This document shows, in pieces, positions 31,559 through 43,985 of a stretch of 64,000 nucleotides of DNA; within the stretch, counting starts at the first letter, position 1; each line of letters opens with the position of its first letter. The notes under the pieces were generated by a model that saw nothing but the letters and a program-made list of their open reading frames with translations, was not told the DNA's origin and made no database searches. The stretch comes from Knoxdaviesia capensis (lineage: Eukaryota > Ascomycota > Sordariomycetes > Microascales > Gondwanamycetaceae). The position numbers and the translations under genes are program-made. Location: positions 131,194 to 195,193 of the forward strand of contig LNGK01000017.1 of assembly GCA_001510575.1 (NCBI GenBank). The letters run 5' to 3'.

Positions 31559-34311
31559 ATGATGTGTAAGTAGTGTATCCCCCCCCCCAACCAAACGCAC
31601 TTTGAATATGGCACTGAGAATACCCAAAAGCATCCAAAAAAAGAAAGGAACCACATCCTGATCAAGCCGCCGAGGACCAAGGGCCGGCGTGGCGGGTAGC
31701 TCTGCTCTCTTCAGCGGCTATCAGACAAGAATTTCGCTTCCAGCCAACCGGCCAGTTGAGCCCAGGAGACGCCAATAAGCTCTTTGCATTCGCCAAGACC
31801 GTTCTTGAGGCCGTCCTTCGGTCAACTAAACAGCACATACCGAATGCTGAGGAATACCTATGGCCGCAGGACACCGCGTTCCTGGTGGAAAACCCTGACT
31901 CTGACACAAGCTTCAGTGATCTGGCAGTGGCTCTACACGAAAACGAGTGTTTGGACCACTGGCAACTCCAGTCAGCCGGTCCAAAAATGCAAACGGCCAT
32001 TGCACTTGTCCAACGGTATCTACCAAAGAAGCCAACCAAAAAACCACCACCCCCCCAGCCACATGATCCTTCGTACGCACGATCCGCCTTCGAGGGCGAA
32101 GAAATCCCAGACAGAACTGGGGTCTTCCCCAGTCGACGGTTGAAAGACAAGCTGCTCTCTTATATAGAGACGTACTACGTGGCTGGCCGTATTGGATCTG
32201 TATATCATTCTCCGTACGCTGCCATTGTCGGGCCGTCGGGCTCGGGCAAGTCATTTTCCGTCAAGCACCTGGCGCAAAGCGAGCATACTTGGGTGATATA
32301 CACAAGTCTATCGGAAACGGACATGTCCGTCCCAGGCCGGGGGTCAATTGGCGTCTGCCTGAACAAGCTTACGGATGCTGCGGCTATTCACTCCTTTTGG
32401 CAACGCTATATCGCTGCCGGTATTGTCCTTATCCAACTGGCTCAGGAGAATGATATCTCCCCCGGAGTATTGTTCCATTTGCAGTACCATCAAGATCACA
32501 TCATCTTCCGCAAGCGCATGGCCGAGCTTGTCAGTGGGCCCATCTCTGAGCCGCTCATGAAGGAGGCTGTCAGGAATATCTTGGCAGAAACGACAGATCT
32601 GGTAAAGCTGCGAGAATGGGAGGCTTCTCCAGAGAACAGAGCACGCCGCCAACACCTCTCACATCCAGACTCACACTCCCCTCACCGTGACCCTGAGCCG
32701 CTGATCCTGTGTATTGACGAAGCCCGTGGCCTGCTTCACATTGACGCCGAGAACACAACAGAGACAGCAGCCTGGAGTGGGCAACCTCTTGCCTTTCAAC
32801 AGTTGAGACATGTGCTTTCTGAGAGCGGCGTAATGGCCATTAACAACAATTCGTTCCATGTCTTTGGGTTATTGCTGGATACATCGTCGCGGATTCAGAA
32901 CTTCTCTCCCCCATCCCAATATGATCCAAGCGCTAAGATTGGCCGAGGCACGCGACTATTTCCCCCATTGTACGGGATACACGCCACGTGGGATGGGATC
33001 GCCATTCGATGCGCCCAAGTGCAGCGGTGGCTGCAAACAATCATCGTGCAGGACGGAACCATTGGAGGCGCGGGATCAGTTCGACAGGGTCCTCTGCATA
33101 CCCTCGAATGGAGCCGTTTCTTTCTGTCATTGGGGCGGCCACTCTGGGGCTCCATTGTCGAGGCTAGTCTTGCTGATGGCTACAACAATGGCCTAGCTAC
33201 CGGCATCAGAGCTGCACGCAATCTCATCTCCAAGAAGCTGACTGCGAAGAGTCCAGCAACTGAACAAGAAAGTGACCATTACCATATCGCCTTGCTCCTT
33301 TTCCGGCTACAGTTCTATTTATCTGACCATAAGCTAAGCGAGACATGCGTTTCGGACTGGCTACACTATGTGCGCCATATATCGGCTGACAGGACAACGA
33401 TCCAAACGATCCAGCCGAGCGAGCCCGCGCTATCGCAGTACGTGGCAGCCGAGATGAAGGGATCCCCAAGCCTCCGAGAGAAAATAATCGTGAGCCTCGC
33501 CAAGTCGCTACACTATGGTGCTTTGAATGTTGGAGACTCAGGGGAGATAATTGCTGGCCTCCTTCTTCTCATAGCAGCTGATTCAACCCCGGAGGAGAAG
33601 GACGATGAGGGTAAAGTTGCTTTACATAAAAGCTTGACCTCTTTTCTGCATATGTTTGTCGGCTGGCAACCCAATGACCGCCCGCTACTCAAGGCATCTC
33701 GCGTGCATGTGACACGCCTAGGGCGGCTCAGCACCAAGTCGTCCTGTCTCACACAGCGGCACTTACAGGTGGGCTTCCTAACCGGGGAGGCGTGGTATCT
33801 CTCCGCGAACTTCCCGGGTGTGGATATACTTGTGCCAGTCTGGCAGGGGCCGGGCCAACCCATGGCTGCCCTGCTGGTACAAGTGAAGAATAAGGACGGG
33901 CCGTCCGGGATCACGGCCGGCATCCAGCTTCAAGCGCGAATGGCGCTGGCCACGGGCCGGAAACAGATTGAGGCACTCTCAGACGACACAATCCCGGTAT
34001 ACGGCGTTTTCCTCAATCTGCGACCGTTGCCCCCGCGGCCAGACACGACCGCAGACGGCTGTGACGGAGCTGGATCGCGAGCCGCCGAGCTCGTGCCCAA
34101 CCCAGCTGATGGCAATCTTTCGGTGTTTGTCAAGCTCGGCTTCGACCAGGAAGCCTTCCCATTCCTGAGAGAGAGTGAATGCAAGATTCTTGGTGGGGTA
34201 GTGGGGTCGCATATCGTCGATATGGACGAGGAGGAGACGCGGCACTTGGCCATCATGCTAGATACGCGCGACGGCACGACGTTTCTCGATGCTGAGTTCA
34301 AGGAGGGGTGA
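31559..34311 (+). CDS. P-loop NTPase with nuclease-like C-terminus, accessory
   Basis: Large protein of unknown role. The continuous frame 31667-34311 has no ATG near its 5' end and is coding from at least GPAWRVALLSSAA on. My model joins ATG ATG T at 31559-31565 (donor GTAAGT) to 31667 (acceptor AAG), giving MMSAEDQGPAWRV and 883 residues. Walker A GPSGSGKS is near residue 191, and Walker B LILCIDEARGLL near 348-359 (DE at 353-354). Later VFGLLLDTSSRIQNFSPP and RLFPPLYGI. At the C-terminus, GVDILVPVW (D722) and LLVQVKN (Q741-V-K743) match the D...(E/Q)xK core of restriction-type nucleases. The architecture resembles fungal Crinkler-like NTPase plus nuclease proteins. Codon use is less GC-biased than its neighbours. 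Neither domain call is proven here. Confidence 0.6.
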
Positions 34312-35946
34312 TGAATCAAACTGGAGTAGTGCTTTTATTGTATTTATATACACAAAAATATAATTCTTTCTTTTCTTTTCATCTTGCCCTTGCTGGGAGT
34401 GAAGTGTGTGATGTATCATGATGATGATGCTAATGATGAACTCAAAGTAATTTGAGGAAGGTGTATGAGGAAAGAGCTACCCACGATGGACATTGGCAGG
34501 AGTTGGGTGTGAAATCATGATCTGCCGATGTACAGCCGAAGCGGATTAAACATTCCAAAACCACTGCAGATATCATCATGCCTTTTTTAAGTTGACATGA
34601 GACCTTGTTAACAAACCAATGAATACCACGAAAGAAACTCGGTTAGTTAAAGCCTCCGAAACATACTGACATACTGTTGATCCTTTTGAAGTTGACCGCG
34701 CAATTGGCGTTCCTGGATAAAGTCCACAGAAAACTCACCGCGTTACGACGCTGCTCCAGCCCCTGCGTCTTCGCGGTCCCTTATCGTCCTGCTACGATTG
34801 TGAAACCGTGGCCTCTGTCAAACTTTCATCCGAAATCCCCGGCCTTTTTTCGAGCTCTTGTTCCGTTGGATGCAGCTGGGGCCTATTCACATTCCTTGAC
34901 GGACTCGGTGAAGCTGAAAAAAAAAAAAAAAACGGAAGACCCGTAAAGCAACGAACGCCTTGGAGAGGTTCGGAGATCTGGCCTTCGGCTTCCAAAGCAA
35001 ACAATATTTCGAGACCCCCAGCACGCTAAACCGCAATTGGCTTCCAATAAGAAGCTCGGCTCAGAGGTACGTAGCCGCAGTCGGGATTCGTCAATTACTT
35101 TCCTTCCCATCAGATATCATCCAAGAAATCCAGAAGCATAGCGAAACTTATTGAGGGATCCCTTGGGCTGTGAATAGCCTCATCACAGCTGTCAAACAAC
35201 TCCTTCCTTCCTTCCGCCAACCGACCGGCTTTGCTTCTTGGCATTGACCTTCTTTTGCTCGTTACTGACGATCATATCTGTTCTAGAGCTTTTCCCCCGG
35301 TCCCTGTTTCATTTTCATCCTGTGCATATATCCAGAAAGCTGTTCCCTTGCTGTTTCTTCCTCTTCTTCTTCCTCTCCTTCTCCTCCGTGTCTCTCTTTC
35401 TCTCCTTACATCTTACATCGTGTCTGTTCCCCGAAGGCCATGATCATCTGGTCTTAAACCCGCATTCCCTGTTTCTTCCCCCCGTATATCCTGATCGGAT
35501 CTGCTTTTCTTCCCTGGCTGTCTGGTTGTTTGGTTGAGGGCTCGTCTCAGCTATAATCTTCTTGCTAATCTGCATTGCGGTTGATATTAACTATCCACCG
35601 GTCTGTGGCTGCTGGGTGTGTTTCCTGGTTGTTCACATCTTGGAATACGTCTTTGCTTCCTCTCCTCTTTTTGGCCTCTTTCAACCTCTCGGAGCATAAC
35701 CACACACGAAGTGCATGCATGTGCATATTCTCCCGGAATCCAGGAATAATCCACGATTCGCTGGAAGAGTTGTTCATTTGAACAATTCCCAGTTGGAAAT
35801 CTGACTGTGTCTCTCCCCACATCTATATATATTGCTGCTGTCTCGTTTTTCTGTCTTTGGTCTTGTGTGGTCTGGTTAAAACATCATCATCTTTCATGCT
35901 TGAAGAGTGTGTCTTTTGAAGCACGCGACCAACACCAAAAAAACCA
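34312..35946. other. Intergenic NTPase-nuclease to OPT transporter
   Basis: 1.6 kb. The right half, from about 35170, is pyrimidine-rich with CTT/CTC runs (near 35350-35405), consistent with a long leader of the OPT gene. A 16-A run lies at about 34917-34932. No gene supported. Confidence 0.5.
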
Positions 35947-38900
35947 ATGTCTCTTCCGCTTGGCATCCTGTCGTCAGGAGCGACAGTGAGCTCAATGGAA
36001 GTGGATGATGACGACTCATACCACCAACGAAAGACATCTAGACCGCATGACAAGACTGAGACTAGCAGCAATAATACGCGAGAGGGAAGCCTGGCTTCGT
36101 CGTCAACGGTGGCCGTGCCGGATTCCGCCTCGGGCGAGAAACCCGGCTCGGCCGCCGGGGACCTGAAGTCCGGCCTCTCGCAGTGGGGTGAGTCCGCACA
36201 GTACACCCCCGACCCCGGAGATGACGATGAACAAGCATCCGAGCATGAACTTCTCCTAGATCCAGCCCACCCAGCCGACGGCTCCATCCCCATGCGCAGC
36301 TTGCTCAGTGTTGCCGACCGATCGAGCGCCGAGGTCGACGACGACGCCGAGTACAACAAGATCGCCAGCGCCGGCGACGGCCACGACGACGACCGCTCGC
36401 ACGAGGAGAACTCGCCGTATGCCGAAGTGCGCGCCGCCGTCAAGAACTACGACGAGGAGATGCCGTGCAACACCATCCGCGCGTGGACCATCGGCATGGT
36501 GCTTGTGATTTTCGGCGCGGCTATGAACACGCTGTTTTCGCTGCGCCAGCCCACCATCGGCATCGGCTCGATGATTGCGCAGATTGTGGCGTGGCCCATG
36601 GGCCACGCCTGGCACCGGCTGATGCCGTCGCACCGCTTCGAGACGCTCGGCGTGCGGTGGAGCCTCAACCCGGGCCCGTTCAACGCGAAGGAGCATGCCA
36701 TTATCGTTGTCATGGCCAGCGTGTCGTTCTCGGTGGCGTACGCCACCGACATCATCCTGGCGCAGCGCATCTTCTACAAGCAGAACTTTGGCATCCCGTG
36801 GCAGATCATGCTGGTGGTGTCGACGCAGTCGCTCGGCTACGGCATCGCCGGCATGATGCGCAAGTTCCTGGTGTACCCGGCGGCGATGGTCTGGCCGGAG
36901 AACCTGGTGTCGGTGACGCTGATGAACGCGATGCACGACACCAAGGACGTGCCGGAGCCGAACGTGTTCGGCGGCCGCATGCCGCGCTACCGCTGGTTCG
37001 CGCTGGTGACGCTCGGCGCGTTTGTGTACTACTTCATCCCGGGGTTTCTCGCGCAGTTCCTCAGCGTGGTGGCCTTCCCGACGTGGATTGCGCCCGACAA
37101 CGTCGTGGTCAACCAGCTGTTCGGCGGCGTCACGGGCCTCTCGGTGCTGCCGATCACGTTCGACTGGACGCAGATCTCCGGCTACGTCGGGTCGCCGCTC
37201 GTGCCGCCGTGGAGCGCGATTGCCAACACCACGTTTGGCGTGGCAGTGTTCTTTGTGCTGCTGACGGCCATCATGCACTATTCGGGCTCGTGGTACTCGT
37301 TCTACCTGCCCATCAGCGACTCGTCGACGTATGATAACACGGCCAGCCGGTATAACACCACGCGTATCCTGACGCCGGAGCTGACCCTGGACGAGGCCGC
37401 ATATAAGGAGTATTCCCCGTTGTTCATGAGGTTAGTTTCTCTTCCCCCCCTTCTTTCTTTTTTTTTTGTGGACAAAATGTAATGGCCTGACGGCCGCTCT
37501 CCGGGCCGTTTATTGTTTTTGGTGTCCGTGTCCGTGTACTGATCCTCTTTGTTTCCTTTCCTCTCACCAGTACCACGTTTGCCATGTCCTACGGCATGTC
37601 GTTCGCCGCCATTTCGGCCCTCATCGTCCACACGTGGATCTACAACCGAAAGTCCATCTGGCGCCAGTACTCAACCAGTAAACAGGAGAAGCCCGACATC
37701 CACATGAAGCTCATGCGAAAATACCCCGAGGCGCCGACCTGGTGGTACCTGAGCCTGTTTGCCCTGGTATGTAATTGATAGTAATAACCGTGTAGTGTAG
37801 TGCCGTGTTCCCCGGGGTGGGACGGCGTTTGCTTGAGGGTTTGTTGGACAGTTCACGGTGTAACCGGTTACTGACATGCTCCTCTCACTTATTTCTGAAA
37901 ATTAGATGCTCGGCATTGGCTTTGTGGCCGTTCTCGCGTACCCGACCAACATGACCTGGTGGGCATTCCTGCTTGCCGTGATCATCTCCACGGTGTTCTC
38001 GCTGCCGATTGGCATCATCCAGGCCGTGACAAACACGCAGATTGGCCTGAACGTGCTGACGGAGTTTGTGTATGGCTACATCCAACCGGGCCGACCGCTG
38101 GGCCTGATGCTGTGAGTAACCTTTCCCTTCCCTTGTTTTTCCTTCGTTCTGTTCTTTTTGTCTTACATGCAATATCAACTCACTTCCTCAAAAACTAACC
38201 CGGCACATCTCCTCACCTCCCTGCAGCTTCAAGACCTTTGGATACATCACCATGGCTCGTGCGCTGAGCTTCGTGTCAGATCTAAAGTTCGGACACTACA
38301 TGAAGGTGCCGCCGCGCACCATGTTCATGTCGCAGGTGGTGGCTACTACGGTATCCTGCTTTGTGCAGATTGCGGTGCTGAACATGGCGCTGGATGCGAT
38401 TCCGGAAGTGTGTGAGCTGCACCAGGCCGACAAGTTTACGTGTCCGGGCGGCCGGGTGTTCTTTGCCGGTAAGTGGTTTTTTCATATCTCCAGCCCCCCC
38501 TCTTTGGTCTTTGGTTTGTTGTACGTGCTTGCTAACACTGCTCCGTTGTTCGCTGGGTATACAGCCTCGGTCATCTGGGGTCTCATCGGCCCCGCGCGGG
38601 TCTTCTCGCCGGGCCAGGTCTACTCCAGCCTCTTCGTGTTCTTCATCGTCGGCGCGGTGGCGCCGATAATGCTGTACTACGCCACCAAGCGCTGGCCGCG
38701 CCGCGCGTTCCTCCGCGGGGCCATGACGCCGCTGATCTTCGGCGGCGCCGGCGCCATCCCGCCGGCCACGCCGCTCAACTACCTCTCGTGGGGCATCGTC
38801 GGCTACATGTTCCAGTCGGTCATCCGCAAGCGCCACTTTGGCTGGTGGCGGCGGCTCAACTTCCTCACGTCGGCCGGGCTGGACCTCGGGCTCGCGCTGG

Positions 38901-39055
38901 CGACGCTGGTGGTGTTCTTCGCGTTCACGCTGAACAACGTGGCCGCGCCCAAGTGGTGGGGCAACGAGGTCGGCGATTCGACGCTGGATGTCAAGGGCGG
39001 CGCCGTGCTGATTCCCTTGGCCGAGGGCGAGCGGTTTGGGCCGACCACGTGGTGA
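35947..39055 (+). CDS. Oligopeptide transporter, OPT family
   Basis: Proton-coupled plasma-membrane transporter for small peptides (or related substrates). Five exons, 35947-37430, 37571-37766, 37906-38111, 38227-38468 and 38565-39055, give 872 residues, as usual for fungal OPTs. A 175-residue acidic, Ser-rich cytosolic tail leads to about 14-16 helices. Family marks: RAWTIGMVLVIFGAAMNTLF, SLNPGPFNAKEHAIIVVMA (the NPGPFNxKEH motif), ENLVSVTLMNAMHD, SVLPITFDWTQISGYVGSPL, FGHYMKVPPRTMFMSQVV (the KIPPR-type motif), and GAGAIPPATPLNYLSW. Introns interrupt conserved helices, each in consistent phase. An in-frame Met at 35995 is an alternative start. It is most like the PT/OPT2-Isp4 clade; substrate is not predictable. 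Confidence 0.94.
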
Positions 39056-41080
39056 TTGGGCTGTGTCTATGTATAGAGAAGGATTCCGGCGTTTTGTGTT
39101 CTTTCTTTTTTCTGGTTCTTCTTTTTGGTCCTCTGTATAGTCTCTTGTTTCTGTCTGTGTTCTCTTCTCTTGGGGGGTTTTTGATTTTTCGGAGTTGGCT
39201 TGCATCATACATACATCCTGGCAGTATTGTTTATCTTCTGCTTGTTTTTCACGGGTCTACTACATACAGCAGGGCCTTTCAATTCATCACATCCGCTTGC
39301 ATCAATTTTCTGTTTCTGTTTCTTTTCTTCTTCTTTTTTTTTCTCCCTTCTCTTTCGTCTTTTCTGTTGCAACCCGCCGGCAAACCGGGTGTAACCCAGT
39401 AATCAACTGACTGTCCGCACTTTTTGCTTGTCCCTGCCGGCCAGATGCCGCCGGCAGATCCGCGTTCTTCTTGCTATCGGTGGTTCGCCCAGAGAGCCCT
39501 CGGTTCGTGCAGGGATGATCCACCACTGTTTTTTTCCTGCTCTTGTTTTTTTTTTCCTCACTTAACCAACGCACCACACAATGGTTTCTTGGAGGGATCC
39601 AGTTCGGGTTCTTGGTATTGGTTCTATTCTGGCGTAGCACAACAGACCGGCGGGACCAGGGTTGGAATGGGGAGTAGGAGGATCGGCGGGCAGGATCTAG
39701 GGTTGGCATGGCTGTTGTGCAACTCTCGGTATCGCATGCAGAAAACTGCGTGCTTTGCACTTGTCTCCATTATACACCGGCGCGACGACCAAGACCGGGG
39801 AATTCCGGGAAGCGGACGTTGATGGCTGGCTCTCTGTCCACACCGGTGTCTCTTGGAGATTGACCACCAGGCTTGGCTTGCGAAGGACTTTTCGTTTCTG
39901 CTGTCCCGCATTTGAGCGGGGGAGACACAGGCAGTCTGCACCTGAACAAAAGGCCTCAGCCAATGCGGGTAAGCTCGGTGGGAGTGGAGAACGAAGGACT
40001 CCAGTATACTGCAGGATGCAGACAAGAGAACACAGCTAAAAGTCGGCCTGGGAAGATCTTGCTACTGCATACTGCATATGTTGGTGGCTTGTAACATGTC
40101 TATGATAGCGTACGCGTGGCAGACAGATCCCAAGCGCGGGCGGGGCGCGGAGGCCACGCTCTCGGGGCGGCCGTGGCGTAGTTTTCTCCGACCTTTTTTT
40201 TCTTTCTTTTTTTTTTTTTTCCATTTTCTATTTTCCTGTCTCTGGATCTGGGACCTAAACTTCACCGATCGACAAATGTCTGCGATCTGGAGCAAAGCAA
40301 AAACAAAAAACCCCTGCTAAAACTAACATTCAAGTCATCCGGTGCTCCGGGCCATCATTCACCGGCGGGGCCGCTTTGAGTCAATGTCGATTGCCGTGTC
40401 CGCGAATCACGGGGGAGGTTTTTTTTCCCTCCCCGAATCGGGGGAAACCATCATTCGGCACCACCCGCACGAATCAAGCAAGCGGCCGGAAGGAGCGAAG
40501 GAGAGAAAGAGCAGAAGCAAAACCCGGAAAGTCAGAGTCCCAGTTGCCACTATCAGTATCCACCACACAAACCAGAAGAAAGCCCTCCGACCTACAACTT
40601 GGGATACGATCTCCGATTCCCACGCGGCGGCGGACGAATTTCCGCGAAATAGGAAGGATTTCCTTTTTTTTTTCAAGCCCGAGGAGCGGGGGGTTTTTTT
40701 CCTTTTGTTTCAACCTTACGTGCCTCACCCGCTCGTATTATTCCATATTTTCTCTTTCTTCACGCAGAATCCACTCACGCACCCACTGCAAGAAAATCTT
40801 CACCACACCCGTCCCGCACAGGGAAATCCGCAACAAGCGAGCAAAAAAAAAAAGCAGTTGGTGAAACCGCCCATCGTTCCTCCCGGTGAGTTTAGTCATA
40901 TGTCGTCGGTCCTGCGTCGACGGTTGATCACGCGATGGGCCCCCAACCTACACCTATTTATGTAAGGGGCGCTGTAATCTCATATAAAAAGAAAACAACC
41001 TGGCTGGTATGTATCACGACCGCTCTCTACACATTCCTGGGTTTATAGTTATCGACGGGGGTTTTTTATTTGCTTAGGGT

Positions 41081-41160
41081 CGAGAGTTTGAACAGGATTT
41101 GAAATCCACAAAGTCCCGCACTAAACCCCAATGCGCCAACCACTTACACCAGTATCGACT
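41081..41160 (-). other. tRNA-like relic or tRNA-derived fragment
   Basis: On the minus strand this holds an exact A-box match (TGGTGTAAGTGG, plus-strand 41140-41151, consensus TRGYnnARnnGG) and a B-box-like TGTTCAAACTC (41084-41094), 45 nt apart, as in a tRNA gene. However, the T stem does not pair, and no 5-bp anticodon stem forms. It may be a decayed tRNA, the head of a tRNA-derived SINE, or chance. Confidence 0.25.
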
Positions 41161-41624
41161 CAGTCGACAACACTCTTGTACATCATCATCATCGTATACG
41201 GAGAGGGTGTGTAACATGCTGGACACAGATCCTAAAAAGTTCAATCCTGCTCCCTCTTCCCCTCTCAAGAACCTACGGGGCATAGACATAATGTACATAC
41301 ATACATACAGTACACTACATACCCCCGCGCTCAAATACAGAGACCAGCACCACCACCCCGCCGCGGAACCCCGGCCGGCGTCCCAGAGCCCAGGGGTCCA
41401 GGGTGGCGGTGATACCTTGGAACAGTCGATGCTGCTCTTAGCTGGCGGTGGTAGCTAGCTTACATGCACTCGGATCTCAGTCGGTCCCGGTACTGTGCAT
41501 ACACACATACACTTACGATACACAAGAAGCAGACCTGGGAATAAGTCACAGCCAAACCCGGCGAACTCTAATCGTAACGTAACCACCGCCCGCCGGCTCA
41601 TCCCTCCCCTGCTGTGCTTCTGGC

Positions 41625-41630
<6 letters not shown>

Positions 41631-41673
<43 letters not shown>
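41631..41673. repeat. TC dinucleotide microsatellite
   Basis: About 21 uninterrupted TC units, the longest simple repeat in the window, upstream of the dioxygenase. Likely polymorphic in length. Confidence 0.95.
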
Positions 41674-41676
<3 letters not shown>

Positions 41677-42771
41677 AGCCGAGCCCAGTCGGATTTTGGT
41701 TCTGTTGGTGTTCGCGTATTGCCAGTTCCCACCGTCTGTCCACATAGGAACTGAGATATTTTCGTTCCCTTCTAAATACTTGTCACCATGTACCCTCTCG
41801 TACATGCACTAAAAATATGTACAAGGGGATGGAGGCGGAGGCGGAGGAGAGGCAGATAGCAAAAAGGGCTTTTGGCGTTATGGTGGAAGTATCCGCATGT
41901 CGACAAGTTCTTCCGCTTCGTTGATCTTCCCGTCTACTTCCCCCTGGTAACTGCTTACCCTAGGGGATGGAATGCCAAGTTAAAACTCAACCACCCTAAA
42001 GACCTTTTTTGGAGAATCTGTATTATCAAAGTTCCTCCGGCCGAATCAAGTTCAGCCTCCGTGGGCTTGTCTTCACAGCCTGCCTCACACCTATGAATAT
42101 GTGACTCTTCTCTTGTGCCTGCAGTTACATACATATATCTATTTCTCTTGTCATGTTTTCGTTTCCTGCATGTCCGGAGGCTGGCTGGACGTGGTCACGT
42201 TTTTTCTCTCCTTCTCTCTCTTCACCCACCCTCGCTCCTTCTGTGGCTGTCCCACGCCCGATTGTCTGCCTGCTCCTTGGCCCTCTATTGTCCCACGCAT
42301 GCAAACCCGTTCCTCCCCCTTGATTCCCACGCCTCTCCCACCCCGTTCTTTCCCTATGTAGTCAGTCCTACCTAATAATACCTACCTACCACATACATGT
42401 TATCCCGGCCGGGGAACCTGCCTAGGCAGATACTGCGGTGCACCCTCGGGCATGCCTTCCTTCCTTCCACACTCCCACACACTCCTCCCGGCACCTCCTT
42501 CTAGTTTTGTTTCTGTCTCGGCTCTTCCTTCCTTCCGTGCTCTCCGTGTCTAGGAGCTCGCTCTTTCCCTCTCCGGTGACTTGCCCTCGTCTTGGTGGCT
42601 GTATATACCTTCCGCATCGATCTTATATACGCATCCTCCCAAAGACTTTCTGCTTCTCCTTCCCCTTGTTCTTCAGCTTCATATGCTCTGTCCAATCCAT
42701 CCAACCATTTATCTTTGCTCCTGCCGTTATATCAACCCTCCTACCCCTTTTTTCAACTTCCCCCGTCAAAA

Positions 42772-43985
42772 ATGGCTCGTTCCACAACCCCACCCCCGAA
42801 AGACGGGCCCGGTCCCGTCTCTCCGGCCGGTAGTAGCGGTGCGGCTTCCGCTGCCGGGCTCTGCCCACAACGCTCCTCCCCACGTGACGCCGCCGACATA
42901 CCGTACCGAGCACCGATATCCACCGGATCCGCTTCCAGCAGCCAAACTCCAATCTCCGTGCCATCTCCGCCGGCATCTCCGGATACTCCGGCGTCTGACC
43001 CCGACGAGCCACTGCCGCCGCTCCCGTTTAACCCCTTGTTTACCGACGCGGTCATCGCCGCCACCGGCCCGCAGGCAAACCCGCGCCTTGCCCAGGTGAT
43101 TCCCAGCCTGGTGCGCCACTTGCATGATTTTGCCCGCGAGGTCAATCTCACCGTGGACGAGTGGGCGGCCGGCGTGGACTTTGTATATGCTCCCCTCCCC
43201 ATCCGCTGTCACTCTCTGATGAAAACACAAACCTATACTAACCCTGCCAACAGATCAACGCCGCCGGCCGAATGTCCGACTGCAAACGCAACGAAACCCA
43301 GCTGGTCTGCGACGTGCTGGGCCTCGAATCGCTCGTCGACGAAATCACCTCGCTCCTCCTGCAACGCGCCACCAACTCCGCCACCTCGTCCGCAATCCTC
43401 GGCCCCTTCTACCGCGACGACGCCCCCGGCGTCCCGCGCGGCGGGTCGATCGTGGCCCCGGCGCTACGTGCCGAGTACGCCGCCCACACCGCCCGCTTCA
43501 CCGGCCGCGTCGTCGAGCTCGTGGCCGGCGGCGGTGCCCCGGGCCGCCCGCGCGCGGTCCCCGTGCCGAATGCCACCCTGGACGTGTGGCACGCCGCCCC
43601 GAACGGCATGTACGACACCCAGGACGCCGCGCAGCCCGAGTTCAATCTGCGCGGGCGCGCCCGCACCGACGCCGACGGCACTTTCGACCTGCTGTGCCTG
43701 CGCCCGGCCGCCTACCCGATCCCCAACGACGGGCCCGCCGGGAAGCTGCTCGGCATGCTCGACCGCCACCCGTGGCGGCCCGCCCACATCCATGTCATCG
43801 TCACCGCCCCGACCTTCCGCCCGCTGACTACACAGCTGTTCGACTCGGGCGACCGCCACCTCGACGACGACACCGTGTTTGCCGTCAAACGTGACCTGGT
43901 TGTCGATTTCACCCCGCTGCGGCCCGGCCAGGATCCCGAGGCCGCGTGGGCTGTTGGCTACGAGTTTGTGCTTTCGCGATATTGA
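42772..43985 (+). CDS. Intradiol ring-cleavage dioxygenase (catechol/hydroxyquinol)
   Basis: Fe(III) enzyme that cleaves catechol or hydroxyquinol between the hydroxyls, feeding the beta-ketoadipate pathway. Exons 42772-43182 and 43254-43985 give 380 residues. A Ser/Pro/Ala-rich tail of about 90 residues precedes the dimerisation helices (RHLHDFAREVNLTVDEW, MSDCKRNETQLVCDVLGLES) and the beta-sandwich. Iron ligands are visible: Tyr in NGMYDTQD, Tyr in PAAYPIPNDGPAG, and two His in WRPAHIHVIV. GPFYRDDAP is the family entry motif. An N-terminal helical domain favours the catechol/hydroxyquinol 1,2-dioxygenase subgroup over protocatechuate 3,4-dioxygenase. The intron has a clear TACTAAC branch site. 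Confidence 0.92.

Larger units (their letters stand above)
39056..42771. other. Gene-poor interval OPT to dioxygenase
   Basis: 3.7 kb with small overlapping frames, low-complexity and homopolymer tracts (T and A runs near 39330, 40200, 40850) and a TC microsatellite. The last kilobase before the dioxygenase is pyrimidine-rich, like a leader. A tRNA-like relic is listed separately. No protein gene supported. Confidence 0.5.

Noticed and set aside
40342..40965. 207-codon plus-strand frame
   Set aside because: Low-complexity Lys/Ser/Phe-rich translation of homopolymer-rich intergenic DNA; overlapping frame of 162 codons is equally open.
42592..43827. 411-codon plus-strand frame reading through the dioxygenase intron
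   Set aside because: After 43182 it reads intron and the wrong frame (Thr/Pro/Ser-rich); the spliced model restores iron ligands.
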